Below the pieces are notes generated by a model. It ran no database searches. It saw nothing but the letters and a program-made list of their open reading frames with translations, and had not been told where the DNA came from. Of a stretch of 64,000 nt of DNA, positions 12,349 through 22,760 are shown one piece after another. The DNA comes from Nyssa sinensis (lineage: Eukaryota; Streptophyta; Magnoliopsida; Cornales; Nyssaceae), in assembly GCA_008638375.1 (NCBI GenBank), contig VIRR01000479.1, positions 310,001-374,000 of the forward strand, read 5' to 3'. The position numbers and the translations under genes were made by a program. Each line of letters opens with the position of its first letter. Positions within the stretch are counted from its first letter, which is position 1.

Positions 12349-12897
12349 ACAGTAATTGCTGCAGTGACCTTTCAATCTGGCGTCAACCCTCCCGGCGGAG
12401 TTTGGCAAGACACCAAGCACTGTAAACCAAATGACATGGTGACCTCTGACCCTGCTGCAGCCAGTCCTCCCAGTGAAGCCATGGAAGAGTACTGTAAAAA
12501 TGGAGAAGTAGATCATGAGGCGGGACGGGCTATTTACTCTTCTGAAAGAGTATCCTTCAAGACATTCTTGGTCTGTAACACCCTCGCCCTCGGCACGGCC
12601 ATTCACCTTATACTATTACTCACTTATGAACATCCAGTCTTCATTGAAGTTCTAGTAGCTACACTTTCAATGATGGGTACTTATGTATCAGCCATTACTG
12701 CTGTTACGCCAAAGAAGGGGGACATAAAGTTACGCTACCTCTGCATCCTACTGGCGGCGCCAACCACTATAAGATTATCAATTTTTCGTTTGATTAAGAT
12801 ATACAATCGCAAAACTAGTCAAGATCAGCAACCTGATCAGGTAAATCAAAGCGGGATCAAAGATGCCGGTGAGGCGAAGTTAACTCAGGAAATCTGA
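12343..12897 (+). CDS. PGG-domain membrane protein, 5'-incomplete (terminal exon)
   Basis: Reads 184 codons to TGA at 12895-12897 and is clearly related to the protein at 43454-44083. The PGG core NPPGGVWQD comes about 15 residues in. Four hydrophobic segments follow the family pattern, and TFLVCNTLALGTAIHLIL is shared with the intact copy. The C-terminal tail is longer and polar. The reading frame opens at CAG|GGA (12340-12345), after a pyrimidine-rich run, so it looks like a last exon behind a 3' splice site. No ATG lies in the frame before this point, and no first exon was recognised upstream. PGG-domain proteins often carry ankyrin repeats and sit in membranes; none are visible here. It is either a real last exon with a remote first exon or a 5'-truncated pseudogene. 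The open frame argues for recent or present constraint. Confidence 0.7.
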   Translation, partial: GATVIAAVTFQSGVNPPGGVWQDTKHCKPNDMVTSDPAAASPPSEAMEEYCKNGEVDHEAGRAIYSSERVSFKTFLVCNTLALGTAIHLILLLTYEHPVFIEVLVATLSMMGTYVSAITAVTPKKGDIKLRYLCILLAAPTTIRLSIFRLIKIYNRKTSQDQQPDQVNQSGIKDAGEAKLTQEI

Positions 12898-13762
12898 TTC
12901 AGACTGGAATTGTGCTAAGGCCTTCTCTTTCACGGGTTGAGAGGTATCTTGAATAGGCAGTTTCTTCTTGGAGAAAAGTAGAGAGGTCTTTTTCCAACTG
13001 GGATATCAGTATCAATTTAACTCCAGGTCTCTTGAAGTAATGACTTTAACTCTAAATTAAGAGGCATGATGTTGAATCTATAAATTTCTCAGGTAGAGAT
13101 TACAACGAAACAAAGTAATAATATTATTTGATTAACTTTCGACAACTTTGGAGCGAAGAAAAAAATATAGCTTCTTATGTAAAAAATTAAAAGGGAAAGA
13201 AAAGATAAGACATAGACTTGTCTAGAAAAACCTGCAAAGAAATTTTTATTGAACCAAAACTTTTCTCTACCTCACGCCATATGTGTTTTTTGGACTAAAG
13301 GCTCATGTATTTTTAAGTGTAGTTCTATTGCAACTATATTGTTGAATTTAAATCAAACAAAAAATTGATGAGAAAAAAAAAAATCACCGTTATTGTGTTT
13401 GAGGAAGAATGATAACATTATTCATGTCCTGCAAAATGTGAACTAAATAAAACATATATTATATTATGGAAGGAGAGGTATGAGAAAGAATGATAATTTT
13501 TACAATTGCATGTGTCTAATAAATAAGGTTTCTTCTATCTTATCTGGTTATTTTAAAATTAAATTTATGGAAGGAGGAGTATGAGAAAGAGCCCATTAAC
13601 ATTCCCAAAATGAAAACAATGGCTAGTTCTACATATCAAGGTATAGAAGTAGAAAAACAGGTGATGAAAATTTTCAAGATAAAAAGCATCAAGAGGGCAA
13701 CAACAAGCTAGCCCTTTTCAGCAAAAAGGTATGCACTCTTACTCTCTCTTTCTCTTTCTCTT

Positions 13763-13812
<50 letters not shown>
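12898..13812. other. Intergenic, with CT/TA microsatellite
   Basis: No gene seen. 13738-13812 is a pyrimidine microsatellite, (TCTCTT)n and (CT)n, running into (TA)n. The LTR element at 13813 is inserted at its right edge. ORFs read across the CT tract are low-complexity artefacts. Confidence 0.6.
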
Positions 13813-14023
13813 TGATGCTGCAAAAAACAGCACCGGTCGATTCGATGTAATTCGGCAAGAAGGACCTGCAAAAAAGAGAAGGAGGACCCTCCGACGATCA
13901 AGTCAGTAAAGAAGGAAGAAGAAATAAATATAAAGAATATGTATAAAAGAGAGTGATTGTATATGTGATTGAATTTAAGATTCAATGTCAGATTGACCGT
14001 CCGATTGAATATACCTGCCCCTT

Positions 14024-14033
14024 TTATTTATAG
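14024..14033 (-). promoter_or_regulatory. LTR TATA box
   Basis: Minus-strand CTATAAATAA about 200 bp downstream of the minisatellite in transcription direction. It is in the expected place for the U3/R promoter of this LTR. Confidence 0.5.
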
Positions 14034-14230
14034 GGTTGAGAGTCATTGATTTTAGCAGTTTCCTATATTGAATAGAATTCTTTTCCTTGTTTGACAAGGT
14101 TAAAAGATATGTGATAATCTTCCTTGATTTGGGGTAGGATTTCTTTCCTATCTGAAAGTCTTGCGCTCCAAGATATATATTCCTTATTCTGAGATCGGAG
14201 GTCTATGAAAGACGATGACCGGTTCGGAAC

Positions 14231-14668
14231 TCCTCTGCTCGGTAGGCAGCTCTGCTGGTAGCTACTCTGGAGGCAGCTCTGCTCGGAAAGCAGCTCAGCT
14301 CTGTTGGCAGCTCTGCTCTGGAGGCAGCTCTGCTCGGTAGGTCAGCTCTGCTCTGGAGGTAGCTCTGCTCGGTAGGCAGCTCTGCTTTGTTGGCAGCTCT
14401 GCTCTGGAGGCATCTATGCTCTGGAGGCAGCTCTGCTCGGTAGGCAGCTCAGCTCTGTTGGCAGCTCTGCTCTGGAGGCAGCTCTGCTCGGTCGGTCAGC
14501 TCTGCTCTGGAGGCAGCTCTGCTCTGTTGGCAGCTCTGCTCTGGAGGCAGCTCTGCTCGGTAGGCAGCTCAGCTCGGTCGGTCAGCTCTGCTCTGGAGGC
14601 AGCTCTGCTCGGTAGGCAGCTCTGCTCTGTTGGCAGCTCTGCTCGGTAGGTCAGCTCTGCTCTAGAGG
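14231..14668. repeat. 17-bp minisatellite in U3 (array 1)
   Basis: Tandem units GGCAGCTCTGCTC plus one of three 4-base endings (TGGA, GGTA, TGTT), often cycling as a 51-bp higher-order unit. A few units carry GGTC variants. The same array occurs at 15618-15936 in the other LTR copy, so it is part of the element. Confidence 0.85.
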
Positions 14669-14688
14669 TGGCTTTTTATGGCTCATCA

Positions 14689-14704
14689 GTTACTCCCCCC
14701 CCCG
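14689..14704 (-). other. Polypurine tract of compact element
   Basis: Plus-strand GTTACT followed by nine C; on the minus strand a G-run then AGTAAC directly before the TGATGAGCC LTR start. It confirms minus orientation. Confidence 0.7.
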
Positions 14705-14845
14705 AGCCTCAGTTCTGTGAGATTTGTGCAGAGCTGAGGTTAGGATTTTTGAAGAGTCACACGTACTTGATGATTCATAATATATTATCCTACAACACTT
14801 GGAAATAAAACAAGATTTTTATAAAGGTTGATAGAGTAAGAAAAA

Positions 14846-15361
14846 TGGACCAGACCAAAAGGTCTGTACATTAGGTGGACCAAACACGAGGTCTGTACAT
14901 TTAGTTGGACTAGACATGAAGTCTGTACATTTTGATGGACCAGACCAGAAGGCCTGTACATTTGATGGACCAGACCTGAGTCTGTGCATTGAGATGGACC
15001 AGACTTGAGTCTGTGCATTAAGATAGACCAGACCTGAAGGTCTGTACATTAAGATGGACTAGACCTGGGGGTCTGTGCATTAAGATGGACCAGACTTGAA
15101 GGTCTGTACATTAAGATGGACCAGACCTGGGGGTCTGTGCATTGAGATGGACCAGACCTGAGTCTGTGCATTAAAATGGACCAGACCTGGGGGTCTGTGC
15201 ATTAAGATGGACCAGACCTGAGTCTATGCATTAAGAGGACCAAGCCTAAAGCACTTGTAATAAAATACAAGGCTTTAGGGGTCAATACGATGGACCAGAC
15301 CTGGGGGTCTGTGCATTGAGAGGACCAAGCCTAAAACACTTGTAATAGATACAAGGCTTTA
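14846..15361. repeat. 29-31-bp minisatellite of small palindromes
   Basis: About 14 units of the form GGACCAGACCTGGGGGTCTG + TGCATTAAGAT. Within each unit CAGACC pairs with GGTCTG. Two units are replaced by a 50-bp variant (near 15238-15290 and 15322-15361) in which CCTAAAGCACTTGTA faces TACAAGGCTTTAGG. An RNA from either strand would be a string of stem-loops. ORFs read through it are repeat artefacts. Confidence 0.85.
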
Positions 15362-15617
15362 GGGGTCAATAAAAAGGAAGAACCGTAGAAAAATCTGCAT
15401 GATCAGCAGAGTAGATAATTGATAGATCAGTAGTAAGCAGTTCAATAATAAGGGTGCCTGTCGAAACAGCTTGAAAATGCTTGTGAAGTCCATTGCACTT
15501 GAACTCCCTTGGCTTACTAGCAAGTGCACTGTAGTAGAGATACATGCAGTACGGAGATAGAACTGAAGCGGGCAAAATGCTGTCACTCAAAGCGCAGCGT
15601 CACAGAACTGCTCATCA
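15362..15617 (-). other. Unique interior segment of compact element
   Basis: Lies between the hairpin array and the partial 5' LTR. No protein family recognised; short minus-strand ORFs overlap in two frames without domain features. Confidence 0.4.
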
Positions 15618-15950
15618 TATTTAGCTCTACTCGGTAGGCAGCTCTGCTCTGTTGGCAGCTCTGCTCTGAAGGCATCTCTGCTCTGGAGGCAGCTCTGCTC
15701 GGTAGGCAGCTCAGCTCTGTTGGCAGCTCTGCTCTGGAGGCAGCTCTGCTCGGTCGGTCAGCTCTGCTCTAGAGGCAGCTCTGCTCGGTAGGCAGCTCTG
15801 CTCTGTTGGCAGCTCTGCTCTGGACGCAGCTCTGCTCGGTAGGCAGCTCAGCTCGATCGGTCAGCTCTGCTCTGGAGGCAGCTCTGCTCTGTTGGCAGCT
15901 CTGCTCTGGAGGTCAGCTCTGCTCTGGAGGTGGCTTTTTATGGCTCATCA
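15618..15950 (-). repeat. Partial 5' LTR with minisatellite array 2
   Basis: Matches the array-bearing start of the LTR at 14231-14688, including the shared end AGGTGGCTTTTTATGGCTCA. The part corresponding to 13813-14230 (TATA box to LTR end) is absent. Confidence 0.7.
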
Positions 15951-15951
15951 A

Positions 15952-15983
<32 letters not shown>

Positions 15984-15987
<4 letters not shown>

Positions 15988-16291
15988 AAGTGGTTGTCAT
16001 GAATTCATTTGGATTGACCCGTTTTTGTTTTTGGGCCCGTTTTTTCTGTTATGTTGTAATCGACTTATATAAGTGTATTATCTTTTAGGGTTTTGACAGA
16101 GGAAAAGAGAGACGTCATTGGAGAAAAAGGTGTTTCAGGTTTTGGGAGTTTTTTAGCTCTTGTAATCTCTTTGAAAAAAGTGAATTGGTAGGTATCTTGC
16201 CGAATTACGTAAATCTTGTGTCTACTCTATGCGTTTGTTTATTTTTGCTTGTTTGAGATCGATTTATTGTTTGTTTAGTCACTTTCGCACA
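15984..16291 (+). repeat. 5' LTR of Tork-like copia, about 308 bp
   Basis: Starts TGTTAAGTGG at the end of a (TA)n run and ends CGCACA a few bases before the primer-binding site. A TATATAAG box at 16064-16071 lies in a plausible promoter position. Boundaries rest on TG...CA and the PBS only, since no second LTR is present. Confidence 0.55.
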
Positions 16292-16295
16292 ATAA

Positions 16296-16308
16296 TTGGT
16301 ATCAAAGC
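16296..16308 (+). other. Primer-binding site, mutated
   Basis: TTGGTATCAAAGC differs from the standard iMet-type TGGTATCAGAGC by one G-to-A change. It lies four bases after the inferred LTR end. Confidence 0.6.
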
Positions 16309-16442
16309 CAAAAAATTTTACCTTTATATTGGATTTTTTGGTTGTTGGTATATGAGTGTGGATTTGGTTAATAGAGGACTCGATTTCTGGCACTCCATCT
16401 ACGAAAACTTTGTCTTCAAAAAATTCATCGGTGGTAAGAACT

Positions 16443-17230
16443 ATGGTTTCGAATGCAAAATTCGAAGTTGAGAATTTTGATAGAACTAATAATTTCAGTA
16501 TGTGACAATGCGAAGTTTTGGATGTTCTTATTCAACAAGAACTAGATATCATATTAGAGGATAAACCTAATGATATGGAAGAGAAGGATTAGGCGAAGAT
16601 CAATTGTCAGGCTTGTGGCACCATTAGGCTTTGCCTTACAAAAGATTATAAGTACTTTGTTATCAGGGAAACTTCGGATAAGAAGTTGTGGGAGAAACTA
16701 GAAAATAAGTTTATGACCAAGAGAGTTGAAAGTAAACTCTATCTGAAGAAAAGACTATTCCGTTTCTAGTATAAGCAAGGTATTTCGATATCCGAGCATT
16801 TGAATAGTTTTAATATAATCCTTACTGATTTGTAAAATCTTGATGTTGAAATTCTAAATGAAGCTAAGGTATTATTGTTGTTAAATTCTCTACTTAATAG
16901 TTATGATCATTTAACTACTACCTTGTTGTATGGGAAAGATATAATCAAATTTAACGATGTATCTAATGCTTTAATGAATAATGAGTATCAAAAAAGAGAT
17001 CTATAGGTCCATAGGGACTCAACATTAGAGGCTTTGATAGTAAGAAGTAGGACAGAGGATAAAAACTATTGTGGAGGGGGTAAGTCTTGAGGAGTATCGT
17101 CTAATAAAAGGATTCCTTAGAAGGATGAGAGTGTTTTCTATCGTGAAAAAGGGCATTGGAAAAATGATTATCTGAAGTTAAAGAACAAGATCAATAAGGG
17201 ACTAAATGCTAATGCAGCAGATGTTGAAGA
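16443..17230 (+). pseudogene. copia gag remnant
   Basis: From ATG 16443 one frame reads a recognisable copia Gag with several stops: an N-terminal KFEVENFDRTNNF stretch, the KLWEKLENKF helix near 16690 and the LNSFNIILTDL region near 16800. A degraded zinc-knuckle-like run, FYREKGHWKNDY, lies near 17140. It is cut at 17230 by the solo LTR and resumes at 20407. Gag would normally form the virus-like particle that packages element RNA. Confidence 0.65.
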
Positions 17231-20200
17231 TGTCACGACCTGAAATCCACCCTATGCGGATCTCGTGTCGCGGGGCCGACCCGAAGGCCGTCCCTACTTT
17301 TTTCCATTCCTGTATCATAGTACTAATATGCAAAGTACTAAAACCTCAAAACAATAACAGCGGAAGTCTTTCTATACACAATGTTAGCAAAAGTCTTTAT
17401 AATACATAATATGGTTCTACATAAACAAAATAAGAACCAAACATGACCAGCACCCGAGGGTGGTGAATACATGGGAGAACTAAAACATAAACTGATGCAT
17501 TTCCTCAAATGTCCTTCTACGTCTTTAGACTCCTACCGGGGTCTCGCGGCATCAGTACCTGAAATGGGGGTGAGGAGGGTGGAATGAGCTACAAGAGCCC
17601 AGCAAGTAAATACAGATCTCCGACACTGGTATCGAGGATCATAAAAGAATATGAATCCAAGAATAAGAATATGATAGCCAATCATAAAAATAAGATGCTA
17701 TAATAGCCAATGGGAACAGTTGCCATAAAGGCCAATAAATAATAGAACACAATGTACAATTAGGAGTAAGGGACATAACATCCACATGAAACTCTTAACA
17801 TGTGAACAGTGGCAAATGAACAGTGGGATCACAATGTGTAATCAGTAGGAATGGCATAACCATGTCCTGAAATTCTCGACGATAATACAATAACAAGAAA
17901 GTACTGCCATTATAATTGATCACAATAAATCAATCAAGGAATATCTCGCAATACAAGATAATCACAAGAACAATGTAATTCAACAATTTTAGTTGAGCAA
18001 TCGTATAAGAGATGCTTTTGTTCTGTGTCAGGGCTTGATATGCCCTCGGTCCTTGGGGGCCCGGTTTACCCCCTTCAGTGCATTCCAGTGTATGGCCATA
18101 TGTCCGTTCACGGACTCGACCCGAAGGTCTTCAGTGAATTTAAAAGCATCGGATGGATATTGTGACTGAGCACAAATCCAGTATACATAAACATTTCATG
18201 ATCATAAATGATTCCATAGGGGTATATAAAATGGAATATCATCAATTCAATGGAAACATAACAATAGGCATTTCAAAGCACGGTTCAACATGATAACAAT
18301 GGTACAACAATAAATCAATGTCCACTAGATAGAACAATATCACATTGTGGAGACAATAACATCAGATACGCTCAGGAGTACAAGTTTGGCAGTAAAAGAA
18401 TGAACTTGGCTTGATAACACCACATGGAAGAGAAAGGGTATCTACTTACCTCTAATGCATTGCTAAATCAGTCTCCTGTAGGTTTTCCTTTTCCCGTTGA
18501 GTTCCCTATATATCAGTAAATACGTTTCAGAATAATTTCTATTCACCAAATTCTATGCCTTGCTATGATCAGTATTTCTAATACTTATTTAGACTTTTAT
18601 ATGTCTGTTGTTCTCAAAACCTCTTTCCATAATTTTGACATTACCAATAGATTCGGAAGGTTCAGAATAATAAAAATTCACTAATTATTTAATTCAATCG
18701 GAGTCCATTTGACTCACCTATGAAGCAGGGGTATTTTGGTCATTTTTATAAGTCGTAACTTTTCGGGACTCCGTCTCGTGAAACGGACCTCACCATTGGA
18801 CTCAGAGCATGCGAGATAATAAAAATTGACTATTCATTTGCCCTATTTGGACCTCGTTTGACCCACTTTTGAGTCAGGGGTATTTTTGTAAAATTAACAT
18901 TTTTCTGTTGGGCCTTAGTGGAATTATCTATAACTTTTGGGGTCAAAATGTAAATAGCCAGAGTTGCGGTCTGAACCATTGGGTTCACTGACTAGAAACC
19001 CTAACCGGTTCGGTTCTTCACTGAACCAAACGGTTCAGTTAAATTTAGAGAACCGGATTAACATATCCACCCTAACCACCTTATCCATGGTTTGGATAAC
19101 CCCCAAACCCCATCTCTATTTATTGTCTCTGCAACTAAACAGCCCAATTGATTTTAATTTTACATTCAAAACGACATAGCATCACTGCCCCTAATCATTT
19201 TCGGTCGGGTCCCGACCCGGTCCGACCCAAACCCGGTCCTGTTATGACCCGAAGAAGCCCCCGTTAATCCGGTCGTCTTCTCCGGTGGGTTTTCCGGCCA
19301 CGGTCGTCGGAATAGCGAAATTCCCTACGGATCTCACTGATTTCACGTCCGTTTCCTACTGTTTTCGTTCCAAATGAAATCTAACATTGTAAGGAACATT
19401 TTAGGACCGGTTTTAACCTCCAACATCACCGGTTTCACGCACCCATTTCCAGTTTCCGGCGTTGCACCAGTGAGGGAATAACTGGCCACAGAATGGCCAT
19501 TTCTTGACCATTTAAGCTGATTCGAAGTGCGTTGGGTCCCTAGAGACGTTTCCTATCCATATTATGGTTCAAATCTTGATTTGGTTCCACCAATTGTTAA
19601 ATCACCATTGCCGGCCGTAACCCAGTTCTGGTTTTTTTCTTATTTTTCTTTCCTATTTCGCGTCCTACCAATTCAGTCATGAATTCTATGATAACAGGGA
19701 TGATAACAGGGAGTAAAACTAAAGAGATTAAGATGAAACAGGTTACCTATCATTAGCCGATTTCCTGAATTTTAATTTCAGTCCTTCCTTTCTCTATTCT
19801 CCTCTTCTCCCTCTTGTTCTTACGATTCAGTTTTCTCACTCTTCCAATCTCTTTCTTCATTCCCTTTAACCGATCCCCCAGTCGGTGGCCCTTGCCACTT
19901 GTAGCCGCGGTGGCAGCACACCCATGCACAAACAACACCTCACACATAGCTTTCTCTCTCTCTCTCTTGGCTGATTTTCAGTCGGTGGCCTTGCCACCTA
20001 ACACACACACATGCACCGCATGTTGCCACCACACATGACCCACATGCAGTTCCTTTCTTTCCATTTTATTTCTTTTCATTTAATTATATTGTATTATAAT
20101 ATATATATATATGTATATCATCCAACCGTATATATATATATATGATATTCATAATCATTTAGATTTACTTTAAAAATTTATGCGTCGACATTCACTTGCA

Positions 20201-20406
20201 CGTTTTTCAATAAACTCGGCTTCCGGTGCAACGGCACCCGGACACCCGTGACTGTTTGCCTCTCGTACCTATGCATCGTAATTAAACAATACAGTCTATT
20301 ACGCATCCACTTTTATTTATGTCATTTCACGGCTTATAATTCGGGATTACATTTATAGCCCGGTCCAGCCCGGTGCACATGCTATATCCCGGGTCGGGAT
20401 ATTACA
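17231..20406 (-). mobile_element. Ty3-type solo LTR, 3176 bp, TSD GAAGA
   Basis: Plus-strand ends are TGTCACGACC and GGATATTACA, flanked on both sides by GAAGA (17226-17230 and 20407-20411). On the minus strand it starts TGTAATATCCCGACCCGGG, a common start for plant gypsy LTRs. No interior is present, so unequal recombination between two LTRs is the likely origin. It splits the copia gag. No genuine gene seen inside; ORFs at 18964-20038 are LTR sequence. Confidence 0.9.
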
Positions 20407-20411
20407 GAAGA

Positions 20412-21000
20412 TGGTGATACAAATTTTGATTTGATTGTTTCATCATTGGCTGGTCAATTTGATGAGTGGATTTTGGATTTGGAATGTTCTTATCATATGT
20501 TTTCTCGTAGGGATTTGTTTTCTAGCTTCTAGAAGTTAGATATAGGAGTTGTTTTAATGAGTAATGATAATACCTGTAAAAAAAAGAGGGATTGGAAACA
20601 TCTTATTAAAGATGCATGATGGAACAGTTAGAATTCTAAAAAATGTTTGTTATGTACCAGACTTGAAGAAGAACCTCATCTCACTAAGAATGTTAGACTC
20701 AAACGGCTATAAAGTTACTATGGAATATGGAGTCCTAAAAGTGGTACTTGGTGCACTTGTTATGATTAAGGTTACTCGAAAGGGTAAGTTGTATTTTCTA
20801 GATGGGCAAATAGTTAGAGGGAGAGTAACTATTTTCGACAGTTCAGAGAATAATACTTCTGATACTTCAAGGTTATGGTATATGCGTTCAGGGCATACTA
20901 AGGAGAAGGCATTGTAGGTTGGGGCTAATAAAGCATGGTCTGTTAATGGATGCCAAGACTGGGAAATTGGGATTTTGTGAGCATTGTATCTTGGGCAAGC
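20412..21000 (+). pseudogene. copia protease and pre-integrase remnant
   Basis: The protease active-site region reads WILDLECSYHM at about 20470, where the catalytic D-S/T-G triad has become D-L-E, so it is inactive. The GAG_pre-integrase segment follows (LWYMRSGHT near 20875), then a frameshift, then the Cys pair CEHC near 20975. Stop codons interrupt the frame. Protease would normally process Gag-Pol. Confidence 0.65.
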
Positions 21001-21990
21001 AGACTAGAGTGAAGTTTGGAATAATGGTTCATCGTACTCAAGGGACCCTTGATTATATTCATCTGATGTGTGGGGACCTAGCAGAGTTGCATCTTGGGAA
21101 GGTAAGCATTGGTTTGTGACTTTTGTTGATAATTTCTCAATGAGAGTTTGGGTGTACACCATGCGACATAAAGATAAAGTCCTAGAAGTGTTTCTTAATT
21201 GGAATAAAATGATTGAAACTCAGACAGGTAAAAAGAACAAGAGGCTTAGATTAGATAATGGTGGTGAGTACGAGTCAGATCCATTCAAACAAGCATGCTA
21301 TGATGACGGGATAGTTAGACACTTCATAGTTAGAGACACGTCGCAAAAAAAGGGTGGCAGAACGTATGAATCGTAGTTTTTTTGAAAATGTGCAATGTAT
21401 GTTGCTGAATGCAAAATTGGGCAAGGAGTTTTAGGCTAAGGCAGTGACATATGCACGCCATCTCATCAACGTGTTTCTCACAGGTGCAAATGATGAAAAA
21501 ACACCAATAGAGGTATGGTCTAGAAAACTTGCTACAAATTATGATATTTTGCATGTATTTGATTGTTCTACATATTTTCATGTGAAGGAAACTAAATTAG
21601 ACCCTAGAACGAAGAAAACAATATTCTTGGACTTTAGTACAGGTCTCAAGGGATATAGATTATGGTGTTTCGAATAAAAGAAAGTTGTTCTGAGTAGGGA
21701 TGCTACTTTTGATGAGTTTATAATGTTAAATCAGATTGAGCAAAAGAATACTCAAGATGAGAGTATTTCACAACATGTGGAGTTAGAGGCTCTATTAGTT
21801 GCAGCGAAGACTGTTCAGATAGTCGATAGTTACGTTGTTAATCTAAATGATGAGGGCTCAAGTTCATATGTGGAGGAAACACAAGAGATCCAACAACCAA
21901 AGTCTATTGTGGCTAGTAGATCGAAAAGAGAGATTCACAAACCTGCTAGGTTTGCTAATGTGGTGGCATATGCACTTTCAATTTTTTAGG
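21001..21990 (+). pseudogene. copia integrase remnant
   Basis: FVTFVDNFSMRVWVYTM (about 21115) and RLRLDNGGEYESD (about 21245) carry the first two catalytic aspartates of a DDE integrase core. The region of the third residue is garbled at a frameshift near 21350. The C-terminal part continues at 21444-21680 and into a charged linker at 21723-21989. Integrase would insert element DNA into the genome. Confidence 0.65.
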
Positions 21991-22760
21991 TGATATTCCT
22001 CTAACTTTTAAAGAATCTATGAAATATAAATGGAATGATGCAATGGGTGATGAAATGCAATCACTTTATAAGAATCAGACTTGAGAGTTGGTATAACTTT
22101 CAAAGGGAAAGAAAACAATTGGTTGCTAGTAGATATACACAAAAAATGAACGTTCTCTAAAGAAAAATAGTGTGAGATGCAAGGTTAGATTGGTAGCTAA
22201 AGGTTATGCACAGAAAGAAGGGATAGACTACAATGAGGTATTTTCTTCAACTGTTAAATATTCTTTTATTCAGATTTTTTTAGCTTTGGTTGCACAGTTT
22301 GATCTCGATTTGGCAAAACTCGATGTCAAAACTACATTTTTGCATGGTGATTTGAAATAGAAAATTTACATGACTCAACCAGATGGATTTAAAGTTGGTA
22401 GAAAAGATAACTGGGTTTGCAAATTGAAAAATCATTGTATGGTTTGAAACAGTTTCCAAGACAATGGTACAAGTAATTTGATCGGTTTATGATAGTGTAG
22501 AAGTATACAAGAAGCATTTTGATCATTGTATGTATTTTTTTTAAGCTTTCATTTATATATTTGCTTTGACATGCTCATTGCATCTAAAAGCAAAGTGGAG
22601 ATAGACAGGTTGGAGACACAGTTGAGAAATAAGTTCAAAATGAAAAATCTTGGTAAAGCTAAGAAGATACTTGGCATGCATGGAAATTGAAAGAGATAAA
22701 GTGAGCACAATTTTTCTGTTACAGAAACAATATCTAAAGAAGCCTTTGAAAAATAATCAA
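21991..22760 (+). pseudogene. copia reverse-transcriptase remnant
   Basis: VRLVAKGYAQKEGIDYNEVF (about 22180) and KLDVKTTFLHGDL (about 22318) are the conserved N-terminal RT blocks. Frameshifts and stops follow. The YVDD block cannot be read intact (a garbled match near 22550), and the KNLGKAKKILGM block lies near 22650. RNase H and the 3' LTR are missing. Confidence 0.65.

Larger units (their letters stand above)
13813..14688 (-). repeat. 3' LTR of compact element, 876 bp
   Basis: On the minus strand it starts TGATGAGCC at 14688 and ends CAGCATCA at 13813. U3 is largely the 17-bp minisatellite. A TATA box lies at 14024-14033, followed by a pyrimidine-rich leader and the TGATCGTCGGAGGG block at 13883-13896. 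Confidence 0.75.
13813..15950 (-). mobile_element. Compact non-autonomous LTR element carrying minisatellites
   Basis: Bounded by a perfect 5-bp target duplication, ATATT at 13808-13812 and 15951-15955. The two outer ends are TGATGCTG and GGCTCATCA. On the minus strand it reads: 5' LTR start (15950 down to about 15618, rest missing), a short interior with a hairpin minisatellite, a polypurine tract, then a complete 3' LTR (14688-13813). Total 2.1 kb with no protein domains. The missing part of the 5' LTR and the absent PBS suggest an internal deletion after insertion. It landed in the (TA)n tract that leads into the copia LTR at 15984. Confidence 0.8.
15984..22760 (+). mobile_element. Degenerate Tork-like Ty1/copia element, 3' end lost
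   Basis: A short LTR and PBS are followed by gag, then protease, integrase and reverse-transcriptase remnants in copia order on the plus strand. The gag is split by the solo LTR at 17231-20406. Many stops and at least four frame changes show it is long dead. No 3' LTR matching 15984-16291 is visible before unrelated minus-strand copia sequence begins near 22760. The Tork clade assignment is tentative and rests on the short LTR and the protease/pre-integrase style. Confidence 0.75.

Noticed and set aside
14416..14649. 77-codon ORF of repeated LCSVGSSALLA-type residues
   Set aside because: Direct read-through of the 17-bp minisatellite; it shifts with unit variants.
14785..15049. Cys-rich repetitive ORFs on the minus strand
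   Set aside because: Read-through of the hairpin minisatellite in two frames; not a protein gene.
14231..15950. CRISPR-like or centromeric satellite array
   Set aside because: Units are direct tandem repeats without unique spacers, and the arrays sit inside an LTR element with a target duplication.
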